Positions 10,524-24,000 of a stretch of DNA of 64,000 nucleotides are shown in pieces. A program made the translations under genes and the position numbers. Positions within the stretch are counted from its first letter, which is position 1. The number at the start of each line of letters is the position of its first letter. This stretch comes from Hepsetus odoe (Eukaryota; Chordata; Actinopteri; Characiformes; Hepsetidae), in contig CM029367.1 of assembly GCA_017165825.1 (NCBI GenBank), forward strand, positions 18,418,759 through 18,482,758, given 5' to 3'. The notes under the pieces are model-generated. The model made no database searches, was not told the origin of the DNA, and worked only from the letters and a program-made list of their open reading frames with translations.

Positions 10524-12240
10524 TAATGTAAATGTATTTTAGGCAAAAATAATATTAAATCACAGACATGTCTCGCAATAAAATAATGCTCTGAAAAAGT
10601 AGAAAATATTAACAACTCCGAATAAACAACAAACACATTCAAAGAGCAAAGGCGTTCCTCCTGAAATTGACCTGACCCGAAAAATGCAGTGAACCAAGAC
10701 TCAGGTTGATATTTTTGTGCTGTAGAACCACTGTGTACTATATATGCTACTCGAATACCCATTATGGATTTACTCAGAGTACATAGCCATATTTCACTTG
10801 TGAAAGTATTTTGTTTTATGCTCTACATTTTCATTGCTAGAAAGTCTCTACTAGTCTTGGCTAAAGGCTCTGCCATATGTTTTACAAAAGGAACCATATA
10901 ATTCATTGATAAACAGTTAGTTGACCCAAAAGTCAGACGTTTTCCCTCAACAGGAATATACACAAATATATATTTTTATAAATAATATATGCTCAAAATG
11001 AACAGGCACACATCTAAAAATGTATGATAAACCTATGTACACTGAACAATAATGCTCAGATATCTGTTCAAAATAATTTGTTACTTATCAAGCTTAATAT
11101 TCACCATATGTCTAGCAGCACAAAGGACTGACTGTACATTTGTCTATACAATATAGTCTATAAGGCAGTGTGAAGGAAATTCTTACATGAGCCTGAGATT
11201 AGGTAGCTCAGTTGGAACACAAGCTTACAGTGCTGTGGCAAAAAGCAATGAACTATATACAGTCTGTGTAGCAACACGTGCAATTGCAAAACCAATATTG
11301 TAGGCAACAAAATGACTAAACATGACAGGTGTGACAGGTTACTCATTTCTAGGGTTACACACATACAAACTGGAAACAATTTCTCCTTTGTCACATTTTT
11401 AGTTATTTATAACTCTGACTGAGTTTTTTTCTTTTTTTTTATGGGGGGGCATAGTGGAAACTGTATATCATTGGTGTCACTGCCCTACAGGCCAGGCTTC
11501 TTCATGCAGTGTAGAAAAAAATAATTTTAAGACTTAAGCATTACTTTTACTTTCCTTTTTTGTCTTTTGAGGGGTGAGTTTAAAGTTAAAGTTAAAGTTT
11601 TTTTTATTATTATTATATAACTCTAAGTTATGATGACAAGTTTAGATGTTGAGCGTTGATTTACTGTACAGGGATAATGGATTGGGAGTCTGGCCTTTTG
11701 CCCACAGCTAAGCCTTCCTTTTTTCTCACTGGCTTAGAGGTCCTTAAAAGAACACAGAGAAGGAACAAAGACAGGGAAGTGAAATGAAACTATGTGTCAT
11801 CTAGCACAACCAACCACTATTTCAGCTGCATAAGCTTGCATTTTCACAGGCGTGTAGTTTTATCTAGAACTGATGCAATTTTATATGGACCACCATTCTG
11901 ATTCTGTTAAGCCATCTAGACAAAACAAACACTGGACTGATCGAAGAAGACGTGTCCTCCTGACATTCCCCTAAACCAAGTAAAAGAAACAGTACAAACC
12001 AAAGGGACATGGCCTTAAAGGCAAAAACAACAGAAAAACAAACATGCTTGTCCAGTCAGTCTTTCAAAACAATACAAAAAAGATTAATGCTGTTGAAAGG
12101 TATTCAGTGCAACCCTTGCTCACATGAAGGGTAGTCCTTTCCATATCTCTGTGTAGGGGTGCAAGAGGATGGGGAAGGACCAGGAGTGCCACAGTGGGCT
12201 GGTGCATTGCGCTTGATTGTCTGAGGTCAAGGAGTGTCTA
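10524..12240 (-). other. Likely HPSE2 3' untranslated region
   Basis: Directly downstream of the stop codon at 12241, free of recognised mobile elements, AT-rich, with an A/T homopolymer patch near 11575-11610. The 3' end is not determined. Its extent is inferred from the nearest plausible AATAAA. Confidence 0.4.
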
Positions 12241-12403
12241 TTATCTTCGACAGGCATAGGCATTGATATTCTTGATGACGTAGAATCCAATGGAGATGGG
12301 TGGCAGAGCTATTGTTCGCCCAGCTCTGAGTGTCCGTGGTTTCAACTCTGGGAACGTGTCACTGTCTACCATGGCCAAGGGCTCCCCATTCAACTGCACG
12401 GAC
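12241..12403 (-). CDS. hpse2: HPSE2 exon 12 (stop codon)
   Basis: Residues 525-578. SVQLNGEPLAMVDSDTFPEL, then KPRTLRAGRTIALPPISIG and FYVIKNINAYACRR, then TAA at 12243-12241. Acceptor TCTCTGCAG. The C terminus matches human ...NVNALACRYR one residue shorter. Confidence 0.95.
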
Positions 12404-13758
12404 CTGCAGAGCAGAGAGACAGAACTGGTAAAAACCTCAGAACACTGATACGAGTCCCAACTCCAGAGAAAGAAGCCCATTATAATCTCCATTCCCTGTG
12501 ATAACAAAAAACCATGGCTGGAGAGATTCTGCTATCCCATAAAAAGGTGAAGAAAACGTGCAATGTGGTGACTTGACTTGGAAGTGCAGCAGAATGAACA
12601 ATAGTAATGTTCAGATATCATCAGGACAAGTACTGATCCAGTCTGGAGAACATCTTACAAAGACAAGACATAGCTGGAATTCTAATCTAGCTTCCCACAG
12701 TGCTGTGTAGCGGTGTTGTCATATTATGTTACAAACTAATTATTGTGTTGTTCATCCACTGGGTGGCGCCACAGCTGCATAATGTGACTTGAAATATATA
12801 TATATATATAAAAAAATTGACAAATAAACAGACAGATAAATAGATATAAATAGACCATTTTGGTGGCCCCAATATTTATGCTGCTTTCCTAATTTATATA
12901 CAAACGGAGACGTCAGATTGTACACAGTTCTGACCAAACAAACAAACAAATACCTATTGATGAAGCTCATCAATATTCTAGCAATTGGAAGTAAGAACAA
13001 AAACTCCAGAAAAAAAAACTTCCAGCGTTTAACCACCTCTCATGCACATTTCAGTATGAACTAATAGCCTCATGTTTATGAACTTTTTCCACTATGCTGA
13101 CACAATCCACCTGCAAGTTAGAGTTGCCAGATTGCTGGTTTGATCATCTCGTTCCACCTTGTGACACCACAGATTGAAATGATCTAGAAACTAGGATTGT
13201 TTGGAGCCTGTGTGTAGCCTGTAGGCCTGGAATCTCTCTGGATTCCTGCTGCAGGCTAAGCAGTGATGCAGTGTGACACAGCAACCTTCAGAAGGCATGC
13301 CAACGAGCAATCGTCTTCACAATCACCTCTCTCCGTGAGAAGGATTTATACTTTTGAGTTGAAAGCAGAAAGAGGAGGCTTGTAAGCTTGTGGTATGTGA
13401 CGCTTCACTCAAGGCCTGGACGGAAGGTTGTATCTGCATTTCCTTAAGATATGATGTAAATTAAATTAAAGTCCCCTAATGCTTCCATATGCTAGGGCTG
13501 GAGCAGCTCCCAGTTACAGATGTAGGCATGTGTGTGAGAGAGAGACTGCCCTGACAAGACAAAAGCCCACAGGGCACTTAGACAGCAAAATGGAGCCGAT
13601 AGTCTGCTCTGTGTACATTTGTGATGAACTATCACAAGCACAAGAGAGATGCATGGGGATAGGCAGATATTTCCACATTCACCCCCTTAGAGATGGACAG
13701 ATTACTGTTGCCATTTTTTCTTACTGCCCTTTGGGTAATTCTATCCACCCAGGTGCCT

Positions 13759-13798
<40 letters not shown>

Positions 13799-14979
13799 GG
13801 CTATATAGACATACAGACGTTTCTATTGTGTCACTTGTTTGTTTTATGACCAGAGTTTTTTTTTTTTGTTATTTTTTTAAGTTCTTGTAGATGAATGCAT
13901 GGGCAAGTGATCCAGTGCTCTTGAATTCATTTCATGACAGATACAGGCAAACGTGCTGAAAAGCTTTAAAGTCCAGATCACAAGTCTGGTAGGCACGTTT
14001 TTTGGACAAGAACAAAAAATAAATAACTTAAAATTCAAGACCAAAACAGCTATCAAAATGGAGCGTAAAATTGGATTAGCATAACTTTGTGTCAGTTTAT
14101 TGAAACTAAAAGCAAACTAAGTGTGCCATCATAAGTTCTCTTGAGATTTACTCCAAAGCCCCTGCAAAAAAAACATAAAATCATAAAGGGGTTATAGTTT
14201 TGCAACCAGTTAAATTGTTCACAACTGACAGCCATTTAAAATGTTTCCTTATTAAGATACATTAATATTCTTACATCTAAAAATATTCTTACATCTAAAG
14301 TGTGTCTAATGTTACAGCAGGAGTTGGGTATTTATACCATTGCACAGAGCTATAAGGGGGAAAATCATCAGCCACCATAGACAACTACCTCCTAAAAAGG
14401 GCTGTATAGGGAAATGTAGCATGAACATAGGCCTTTTAAGGAGATGTTTAGTTCTTACTTTGTTGCAACAGGACATGTTGACGTGACCCTGCTGGACCTC
14501 CCTATTAATCTCTGTCATGTATGTTGCGCTGCTTGGCTGTGCACAGCCTATAACCACTTGCTGGTTAACACATAAGTCAGTACATCTGACAGTCTTCCTC
14601 GGAATATAAAAAATGACCTGCTTTTCTCTTGAGACTATTATGGGATGTTGACATTCGATTCCTTTAAGTCATTCAGTAAAACACAGCTTCTAAATTGGCA
14701 TCTCATGTTCCACATATCCATTTACAATAAAGCCTTTAATCAGCAGAGGCTGGATGAACAAGAGTGGGCAACACCCTACCCAGGCCCTTAATAAGCTCAG
14801 CACCACTGCAACCAACACATAATCTCATAATTGTTTGATACATACCTTCCTAGAGATTTAGTTTGCGCCCTTCTCTCATTACTTGGCAAGACCAATTAAT
14901 TCAAATAAAATGTACCCCTATCTCTTTCTCCCTCTCCCTCTCTCTCTCTCTCTTATATTTTTGTATAAGTATATATCTA

Positions 14980-15033
<54 letters not shown>

Positions 15034-18000
15034 ATAACTTTTTCTCTCTCTCTTTATATAAAACCAGACAAGACTACTAATATATCATGTAATCATTCCT
15101 TTTTTCTAATGTCATGGTCTTGACCTTAAAGTGTTATTGAAATATGTGTAACAGACAAAGGTTGGTTTTTTTTGACTCTCACACTGCACATGTAAGCAGG
15201 TCTATAAATGACTAGATTTTATAATCACGGAAATCATCTAAGCTGTTGGGTAGATTTAGAAGTAATGTGAACTCGAGTCTCCAGCATGTGAGAATTGTCT
15301 ACAGTGCTTTGCTTATGAAACTCCTCCTAGTAATGTTTGTATTTTAATCTCAGATTCTGCTTTCCTGTTGAACTCACATGTTGCATGTTTTTGGCAAACT
15401 TATAGTAACATGGTTTATGACATGGTTTGCTGTGACAGCTGACTTGGAAGTAAGTTCCATACACCCCAAATAAAAGACAAAGGAAAGGTACATCTCCCAT
15501 TTTGGCTCTTAATATACCTTGTCATGTTAAAGCATACATGAAATAATACTAAAAATGTAATATTTAAACAGGAAGAATAATCGAAACTAAAACAAAAAAA
15601 AAAGATTCACTACACACTGTGGGGGGAAATTTTGCCCTAGGAAAATTACAGAAATAACCGGCTCTGTCTCCCATAAGAGTAAGTCTGTGAAGTCTGAGAG
15701 TGTTCAAGTGTAGCCCCACAAAATGAACATTTAATTTGCCTGCATATGCTTTGCAGAGGATTTTAGCACCGGAATGTGTCATGGGTAACTTTATAGTCTG
15801 CCTGTATATGTTACTCACTCAATTTGGGCTGGGAGGCACTGATTCAGCCCATATGGAGCTTTGGGCATTTCAAAAGAGATAAATACCCCGCATATTTTGC
15901 CATTACTTACGGCACAGAAAAAATGTGTTGCAGAAGAATGGGGTTAATTAATCTAATGACTACCGGGGCCCATTTAAAACAGTCAAATGAAGCATAGATA
16001 TCAAAGTCACACAATGTTTTATTTGAAAGCCCTGAAAAAGTAGCAACCCTGCTTGTGTTTTTTAAGAATTTGCAATGAACAGAAATATTAAATATGACCA
16101 ATCAGCTCTGAAAAAGAGGGTAAGATTATATCATTATATTATCTTGATAAATACTGGTGCAAACTGAATACAATTGCTCAACAACAAATCCTTAAAATAG
16201 CATAATTGTGGTTATGTTTTCATACAGGCCCGTATGATGGATGTACCCGGAGTTGGTAATTGGTAATTATATTTCTGCAGCCTCCTTCAGAACATTCCAT
16301 TCACTGGAAAATGCATATGCCAAAAATGGGGTCGATGTGCTGACTTCTGTTCATTTTATTTCATCAGCATGTGGTTTGACTGTGTTATTCAGCTGAAGTA
16401 TTTTTGCCAGTTTTTATGAAAAAATATAATAAAAAAAAATAAAACAACTTGATTTAGTTAAGAAATGTTTTCACCACAGTTTTTACTCCACAATATTTGT
16501 TCGCTTTCATCATCAATCTCTAATGCTATGACTACCCTTAAACTTCAATAACACAATTCATGCTTAGGTCATGGGGACCAAGTACATCCTAGACTTAAAA
16601 TAGACTTCAAACCTAAAATAGTAAATGTCAAGAATTTAGGTAAAGTCGTTCTTTAGGTAGCAGCATCTAACGGAAGTTACTTATCACTACACGCCCTGTT
16701 TCCTTTCAGTTTCAATAAGCCGAGACAAAGTTATTATGCTAATCCAATTTTATGGTTAATTTTGATGCCGATGTTTTGTTCTTGGCTTTACGGTAGAACT
16801 AGCAATGAGTTCCAGTATTGTCTGGACATTTGCACTACTCAGCTGGAATCAGTCTTCCATGTTTTAAAAGCAAGTCATTCATTTTGCTCTAGCAAATGAA
16901 GCAGAGTTGTGGTCTGGAAATTAAAGCATATAAAATTCACTGCGTCCATATTAAATAAGACCTATGAGCAATGAAACACTAGAACAAGCACCAATTTATA
17001 TTCATTTCAAAAACACAAATCACATATAAAACTGGTGACACAATAAATAGCCAGAAAGCTAACATAATCCTTTTCCATCCACTCCAAGGATGAATTTCAA
17101 AGGTAATGTTAGGTGTATTAAACTATAAGAAAAAAATATGCAAAGCAAGAAGGTAGGCTTGTTTGTCTTAGCTGTCTTTTAACTTTCTTGAGTAAGTAAT
17201 CTCTAATAAAATCTTGATATGATTGCAAAATGGAAAAATCCTCATAGCTCATTTAACTGATTTGGGGATATTAACAGACTATATTCAGTGTTATTGTAAC
17301 CTAGGTCTTTCATCCACTATTTTTCTCATGCTATTTATCTTTTTTTAGGTCCTGCTTGTAAAAGGAGACCCACCATCCATTTAGCAGGTATATATTTTGT
17401 TAGAAAACAATTAGCTAAGCTCTGTGTGTCTAGGATCTTCTCATTGGCCTCAGAGCGCGAGACATACTGGATTTTAATTCACACTAATCTAATGTTTTAG
17501 GGGGAAAAACAGCAGGTTTGTGATCTTCATGGATTGTTTCAGTAAAATGAGAGTCCAACTTTTAGTCACAGTCTCAGGCAATATTGTGTGAATGCTGAAC
17601 TGCAGAGATTTAAGATAGCAGATAATAGTTTCATGACACGCTAATACAACACAAGATCTTCAACGGGTGTGGAAGCAAAAAATCATTTCCATGCATTATG
17701 TCAGTTTTGCTAAATAGAAAAAGCTTCCAATCATGCAATGCAAATAGTTTGCTTCAAATCATGCAATACATACTGTATGAACCTCATTAATTAATATTTT
17801 CTATTTAGTCAATGTATGTTTTAATGCACTGAATCTCAGTGATAATGCACTTACTTTGAGTGAAGACCATCTGCTCCAAAAGGTTGTAACAAATACTGGT
17901 GAACTGTTTTATTTCGTAATGTCCCAACCAGCTTTATTTTCTTTCGGGATCGATGCAGATTAATGATGTAGACCGTTATAGATCCTCTGACGTAATTGTG

Positions 18001-21000
18001 GCTGTAGGAGATGACAAGAGAGAAGCTAGAGAAGTTAGATGATAAGAAAGCCTTAAGGATCTTTAATCAAGTATTTCCTTCAGCAAAAAAACCCATGACA
18101 GGCTAGTACGATCATCTCTGAAATTCATCTTAAACAGCACATTGCTGTTGGAACATCTTTGAAAATGTAACTTTAAAAGTGAAAGGAAAAAGATCTTAAC
18201 TTGCAATTTGAGTTAATGGAACAACGGTATATTTTAACCAACTTTGGACTGTTTTTACTGGTCCAAATATCGTGAAAGGTTGTCATAACGTAATAACAAT
18301 TATAATCCATACACCATGGCACCTGTTCAGGGGTGTGGTATTGTACAGAGCAAGTTAAAGTGCTGGAATCAGGAACAATAGTCCAGTATGAGGATATGAG
18401 CAACTCATCTCTGAACATCTCTGAAATTATGGGTCCTGTGGGGTTTTCCCAGTATGTGGTTAGTCACTCTTAAAACGTGGTTCCAAGAAAAGTGATAGGA
18501 TCATGCCCATCTGGTACATTCCAACAGAAGAGCTACTGTGTCATATATTAATGCTGTCTATGAAATAAAGATATCGGAACAGAGTGTATCAAAGTTCATT
18601 GTGTATGGGGCTGCATAGCTGCAGACAGATCAATATGTCCATACAGACAAGCGCAGTGGGCAGATGACTATCAGACCTTGGAGCAAAGTAAAATGGTGGC
18701 CTTGTCTGAAGAATCACATCACTTTATGTGGATGGCTGAGAACATGTGTATTGCTTGCTTAGGACAATCAGAAGGTTTACAGAAAGAATGAAAGTTGGAA
18801 AAGACATTGTCCTGGGAAGCCTTATGAATGTTAATTTCTTGATTGTTGATAATATTCTTTAATGGCAGTGATCTCTTTCAGCATAATAAAGTCCTACTGC
18901 ACTGCAAATATTGTTTTAGAATTCAAATTGCCCAGATAGCAATCCAACAGGTCTTCTGTGGGATGTGCTGGATAAACTAGTCCAGTTCATGCTGGCCTCT
19001 CCTTGCAGTTTTGAGGACTTAAAAGACCTTGTTGCTAATCTTTTGTTTCCAGATAACACAGCAGAGTCTATTGCCCAGTCTGTCTAAGCAGGTCTCGGAA
19101 TACAGGGGGAACATACACCATATCATGGTTTTAATGATCTGGCCAATCTGTATGCAACACTCAGTCTAGTAACATTTTGAGGGATTTCCACAACATTGTG
19201 CTTTTAGTGCACAGCGAATAGCTTACATAGATTAGGTGGCTGACATTACTCTCTACTGTTACAAATACAATATTTCTGTTATACTTTATTCACATTATTT
19301 TTACTATATAATCAAATGAGAAGGTGTTTTGTGTTTGAGTTTGAGTGAATGCCATTCTATTTTAGTTAAATAATCTAATACTTATTTTTATTGCATCATA
19401 CTAGAGGACGAAGAGATTTGCACGTGGAAGCTGATAGCGTATATGTTACAATGACAATTCAACATGAGCACTGCATTTTACTCTAAAACTGCTGAAGAAC
19501 AGGCTTTGGGGATATTAGACAAAGATAAATATCTGGCAAAGCGATAAGGCAAACATGATAAAATCCAATAAGGGGTATATTGTAAAGGCAAGAACAACAC
19601 AGCTGTAGTGAATACCACATGTTGCAGAGGAGTAAGTGAACAGGTCAGAGCTTGGCTTTGGTTAGACAGGCCTGTTAGTAATCTCCCTGAGTATAACCAT
19701 CCTGGCCTCCATCCATGTGAGTCTTTACACCTTGGCATACAGTGAACAGAGTTTGTGGAACCAAAGCAAACGTGAAAATGGCCAAGAAACAAATGGAAAA
19801 CAACCATCATATGCTACATATATGGTATCTGTTTTAATAAGATTTTGGAGAGTCAGACGAAGATTTTCCATTTGACTGCATTAGATCAAATTAGAGTACA
19901 TAAACAATATGCTGCACTTCTCAAGCATTTGCATTGGGAACGTAAACATCTTATGTTTTGTTTGATGGTTCAGGCAAAATGCAGACAGCAAAACCACACT
20001 GCTTCTGGTACATGGAGCTGAACTGAAGAAAAAAAAAAAAACTTAAACGAAAAAGGGAGGTCTGTTGTTTAAAAGAATATTCTTATGGAATAAAGTTGCT
20101 CAAATAAAAAAGTAAGTATTCCTTACCTGATGAATCATTCTAAACACTAATAGAATGCAAACCTCATGATAAGAAAGAGAATGATATAAAGAGTATTTTT
20201 TCACTTTCAAGCCAAAAAATGAGACTTCGTATATCATTTCAACTTTAACCGTCTTGCTTAACCAGACAGCAATTCAATAAAATATATTTTTTTAAAAAAC
20301 ACTACTTCAATTGAATTTTGCTGTGTTGTCTATGCCCTAAGAATTTTGCCTGCAACCTGATAGGTTAGGTTTACATGCAATGATTTCATGGTCATAAAAA
20401 GGGCCTATGGGTTTTCTAAACACTAACCTAATAAAAAGTCTCTCACATTGCAAGTTTTTGGTAAATATTTTGTGAATGCAGTTGCCAAAATCCAGTGAAT
20501 GTTTAAACCTGTACCATCAAAAAGCATTCGGTTCCACACAGCTTTTCACCACCCCATGTGCTGTACAGATTAAACTTCAGCTCTGGATAAGACTACAAGA
20601 AGCTCAGGCCAGGAGGAGCTGCAGTAAGACAAGCTGTAACTGAGCTGAGGCAAAAGAACTGTGGCCCGTAAGCCTACACTGCTGCTGACAAGCCAGCAAC
20701 CCCAGTGCACATCATCCCGGGAGTAAATGATAATCATCAAAGGGGGTGGTGGCATTTTTTATCTGGTCTGGGGACAGACCCTTCTATTGTCCCCTTCCAT
20801 CTTCCCTGCCTTTCAGCAAGTCTTTGACAGTAGAAAGGGCCCCTGCATTTTTGATAATTGATACTTGTTAAATTTTATGGCTAGTCACTTGGAAAGAGTG
20901 GGTGTCTGGACTCAGTAATTTATGATCTTGAGCATAAGCAGATATAAAGAACAACGTGTAGCACTCTGGGCAGTGTTCTCAAGTAACTGAGAATCTGGCA

Positions 21001-24000
21001 TTTGACTGGAATGGTTGCCAAATACTCACTAGCTCATTGTGCATTTAAACGCTTGTGAAAGGAAGAGCCATGCAATGACTGTGACACCTGTTAGTTCTTG
21101 CTGGAGTTCAGCATAATACACGTTGGTTGAACTTAAACCCAAATAACTTCATTGCATAGCAAAAACAAATGATTTGGCCCTGCTGTTCCAGTCATTTTAA
21201 AGGGGCCTATGTATATAAATGAAGCACACTATGAGATTTTTCATCTCAAAAATATTATGAGCAGTAGTGTCCCAAAAAAAACCTACTTGTGGAAGCTGGT
21301 GCAATGTGCGTAGATGCGCAGCTTATCTCTGATCACCTTCCCTGGCCGTGGCTTCCTCTGGAGAGCAGCAACATGCACCGCCAGCACCCTGGGGCCCACG
21401 AGGCGCTTAAAAAGCAGAGACAGCCAGTAATCCTGCAACATTAATAAACACAAGATGCAAAAAAATGCTCTACTCACTTACTATTACCGAGGCCAGGGCA
21501 TGTCAACACTCATGTTAGGTTAATAAATGCTGTTTTTTTGGAGTATTAGTATGGGTCACCACTGGAGAAGAAAAATGATTCTCATGCATGATGATTCAGT
21601 TTCAAATGCGGGGGTGGGTTGGGGGTAGAAACAGTACGTCTAGCCTGCAGGAGCAAAGTTATTCATCCCATTATATGTCAACTTTCAAAAACAATTTTAA
21701 TTTTAGTGTGGTATGAGTGAGATATATGTCGAAAATGAAAGATGAAAAGCATGAAAAACAAAAAGAGGATCACAACTGTAATGTACATTTCATATACAAG
21801 CCTCCTCTGCAGGGACAGCAGGAAATGTGTGCTCTTTTATCCTGTGGTTAAACAAGCCCACCCATGCCTTAGCCTTTTATTGAAAGAGACACTTACTTGG
21901 ACACGCAATTCGAGAAATATTACTACAGATATTACTTGGAAGCCTTGCCTTTTAGAAGTGAGGAGCCACAAAGAAGAGATGAATTTCTTCTTTGACCATA
22001 ACAAAATGCTTGACTGGATTCAAGGCAACTTAACTAACATTTGCTGTTCAATGTCAATGAGGGAAACTCTGTGTACTTATGAGCACTCCAGTGACTTTGG
22101 CCCACCGAGGGCATACTTGTTATACCATTAACTACATTAATCTCTGCTATCTTAACTGGTTAAAACAGGAAATATTGATGTTTAAGTATTTTGCTAATGA
22201 GAGGTAGTTTTTTTCTATTTGACAATTTTTACTATTGTACTTTTTACTTTACTACTGAGGTACCTGTTTCCAGCCTAGAACAGACCTAACTCTTTTGTCT
22301 ACCTTGAATTCTATTGTGACTTTACTGAGTAAACTACATTCACTAAAAGACCAGACATTTCAGAAGGCAGAGCGCAAAATGAAAATGTCCAATTTTGTCT
22401 CTCCTTGACTTGACTATAATCAAATCAGGACATTCTTGCAAAATTGTAACTGCAGTTGAGTTTTGGCACATTTGTTAACAAATGTTAATGAATATTGATT
22501 GGATAAACAGAACCCACACTCTGTCAGTCATTCTCAGGAGTACAGTAGATTTAACTCAAATCTTTTCATCATTTCCTGAATTCAACACCTAATTGAATGG
22601 ATTGCGAACAGCATGTGTGCATCAGGAAGTTCCCATGCAATCCTGCATATGGCAACATTTAAAGGCTTCTTTTTCAGGGAAGCTTTAGCTTAATTTGCTC
22701 CGGCAGCAGATACTATACATGATCTGCTATAGTTACTAGGAGAAAAGCTCTTAGCAGAAGGACTGCCTCTTTGTATTTTCATGTGCTAAAATTCATGCAT
22801 TAGAATATGTAATAATGACTGTGAAAATGATAGACAGGTCAGAAAAGATCACCAAAAAATGTAACATTTTCTAAAAAAGTATTCCTGTGAGACAGACAAA
22901 TTGAAGTGAATATATAAAAAATGTTATTTACTATAAAAAAAATCCATTCAGATAAAATAAGTGTGAAAGCATGAGAATGGGAGCAGCAGCATTTGTAATT
23001 TGTGATTTTGGGAGTCAAGTGGGTAGCAGATGGTTGTGCATGGCTGCCAGTGGGCATCAGGAGGATAGCAGGTGTGCTGGGCAGCAATTCTGAACAATAT
23101 AGTAGTAATAAACTGCAGGAATGCGTCTACACCATGCCGGCCTTGCAGGATCTTGTTAGGCATGTATGAAATAATTGGATACATTACATTTTCTTCAAAG
23201 ATCTAGGGAATGTATAAGTAGATGCAAAACTCTGAATGAAAAATATGTTTTACATCTTGTAAACCAGTCTGAATAAAATGGACAATAAAAAACATGACAT
23301 ACAGTATATAAGCTCAGTCATAATAGTTATTGGTCCACTAAAAAATAATAAATTAGGCTAATAAAGTTAGGCTTTCCAAAGCCTTAATCAGAGAGATCAA
23401 AGAACATGACATAGCACTGGCCTAAAGGAACAATATATATTATTTATTATTTTCTGTCTTTTATCAGCCTCTGCCTCTAAACAGGGGTCATGCACATAAA
23501 AGAATATAGTTGCAAGTGAAAGCATGGCCAACCTTGGTCAAACTATTTTCTGTGAAGTAGGTAGAAGAATAGAACATCTGCATGAAAGAAACTTAAATAT
23601 GACACATTTCTTGTTCATTTGTTAAACCACTTTACCCTCAGGGCATGGGCTCAGCAGCCATGTTGTCCTCTAAATGGCTGACGTAGGATCTGGTGTGGGT
23701 GTGGACTGAAATAAAAATCTTTGGCTATAATCATCAAATATATGTTTGGAGAATAAAAAAATTCCCACTGACTATCAAAATTTAAGTATAGGGGGATTTT
23801 AATAAGTTTTAGGGATGTATGGCAACCAGTAGCTCTGAAATTGTTGCGGGATTAGAAGGAAAAAAGCATTTTAACATCTCATCAGATCCTAGAAGCTTAT
23901 ATAAGTGAAGAAGAAAAGAAATGGCATTTTACAACAGATTGTATATTTTCACACACATCATAAATATACATCAACTTTTAACTAGTTATGTAGATGAGAG

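Larger units (their letters stand above)
12404..17854. other. HPSE2 intron 11
   Basis: About 5.4 kb. It contains a CTCF-like motif (12756-12769), (CA)n at 13761-13794 and a (CT)n/(ATCT)n block at 14932-15032. The rest is AT-rich unique-looking sequence with no exon or mobile element I could recognise. Confidence 0.7.
18002..21286. other. HPSE2 intron 10
   Basis: About 3.3 kb. Holds an old Tc1-like element (18225-19155) and a short Tc1-family end near 21148-21195. Elsewhere I see only unique-looking AT-rich sequence. Confidence 0.7.
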
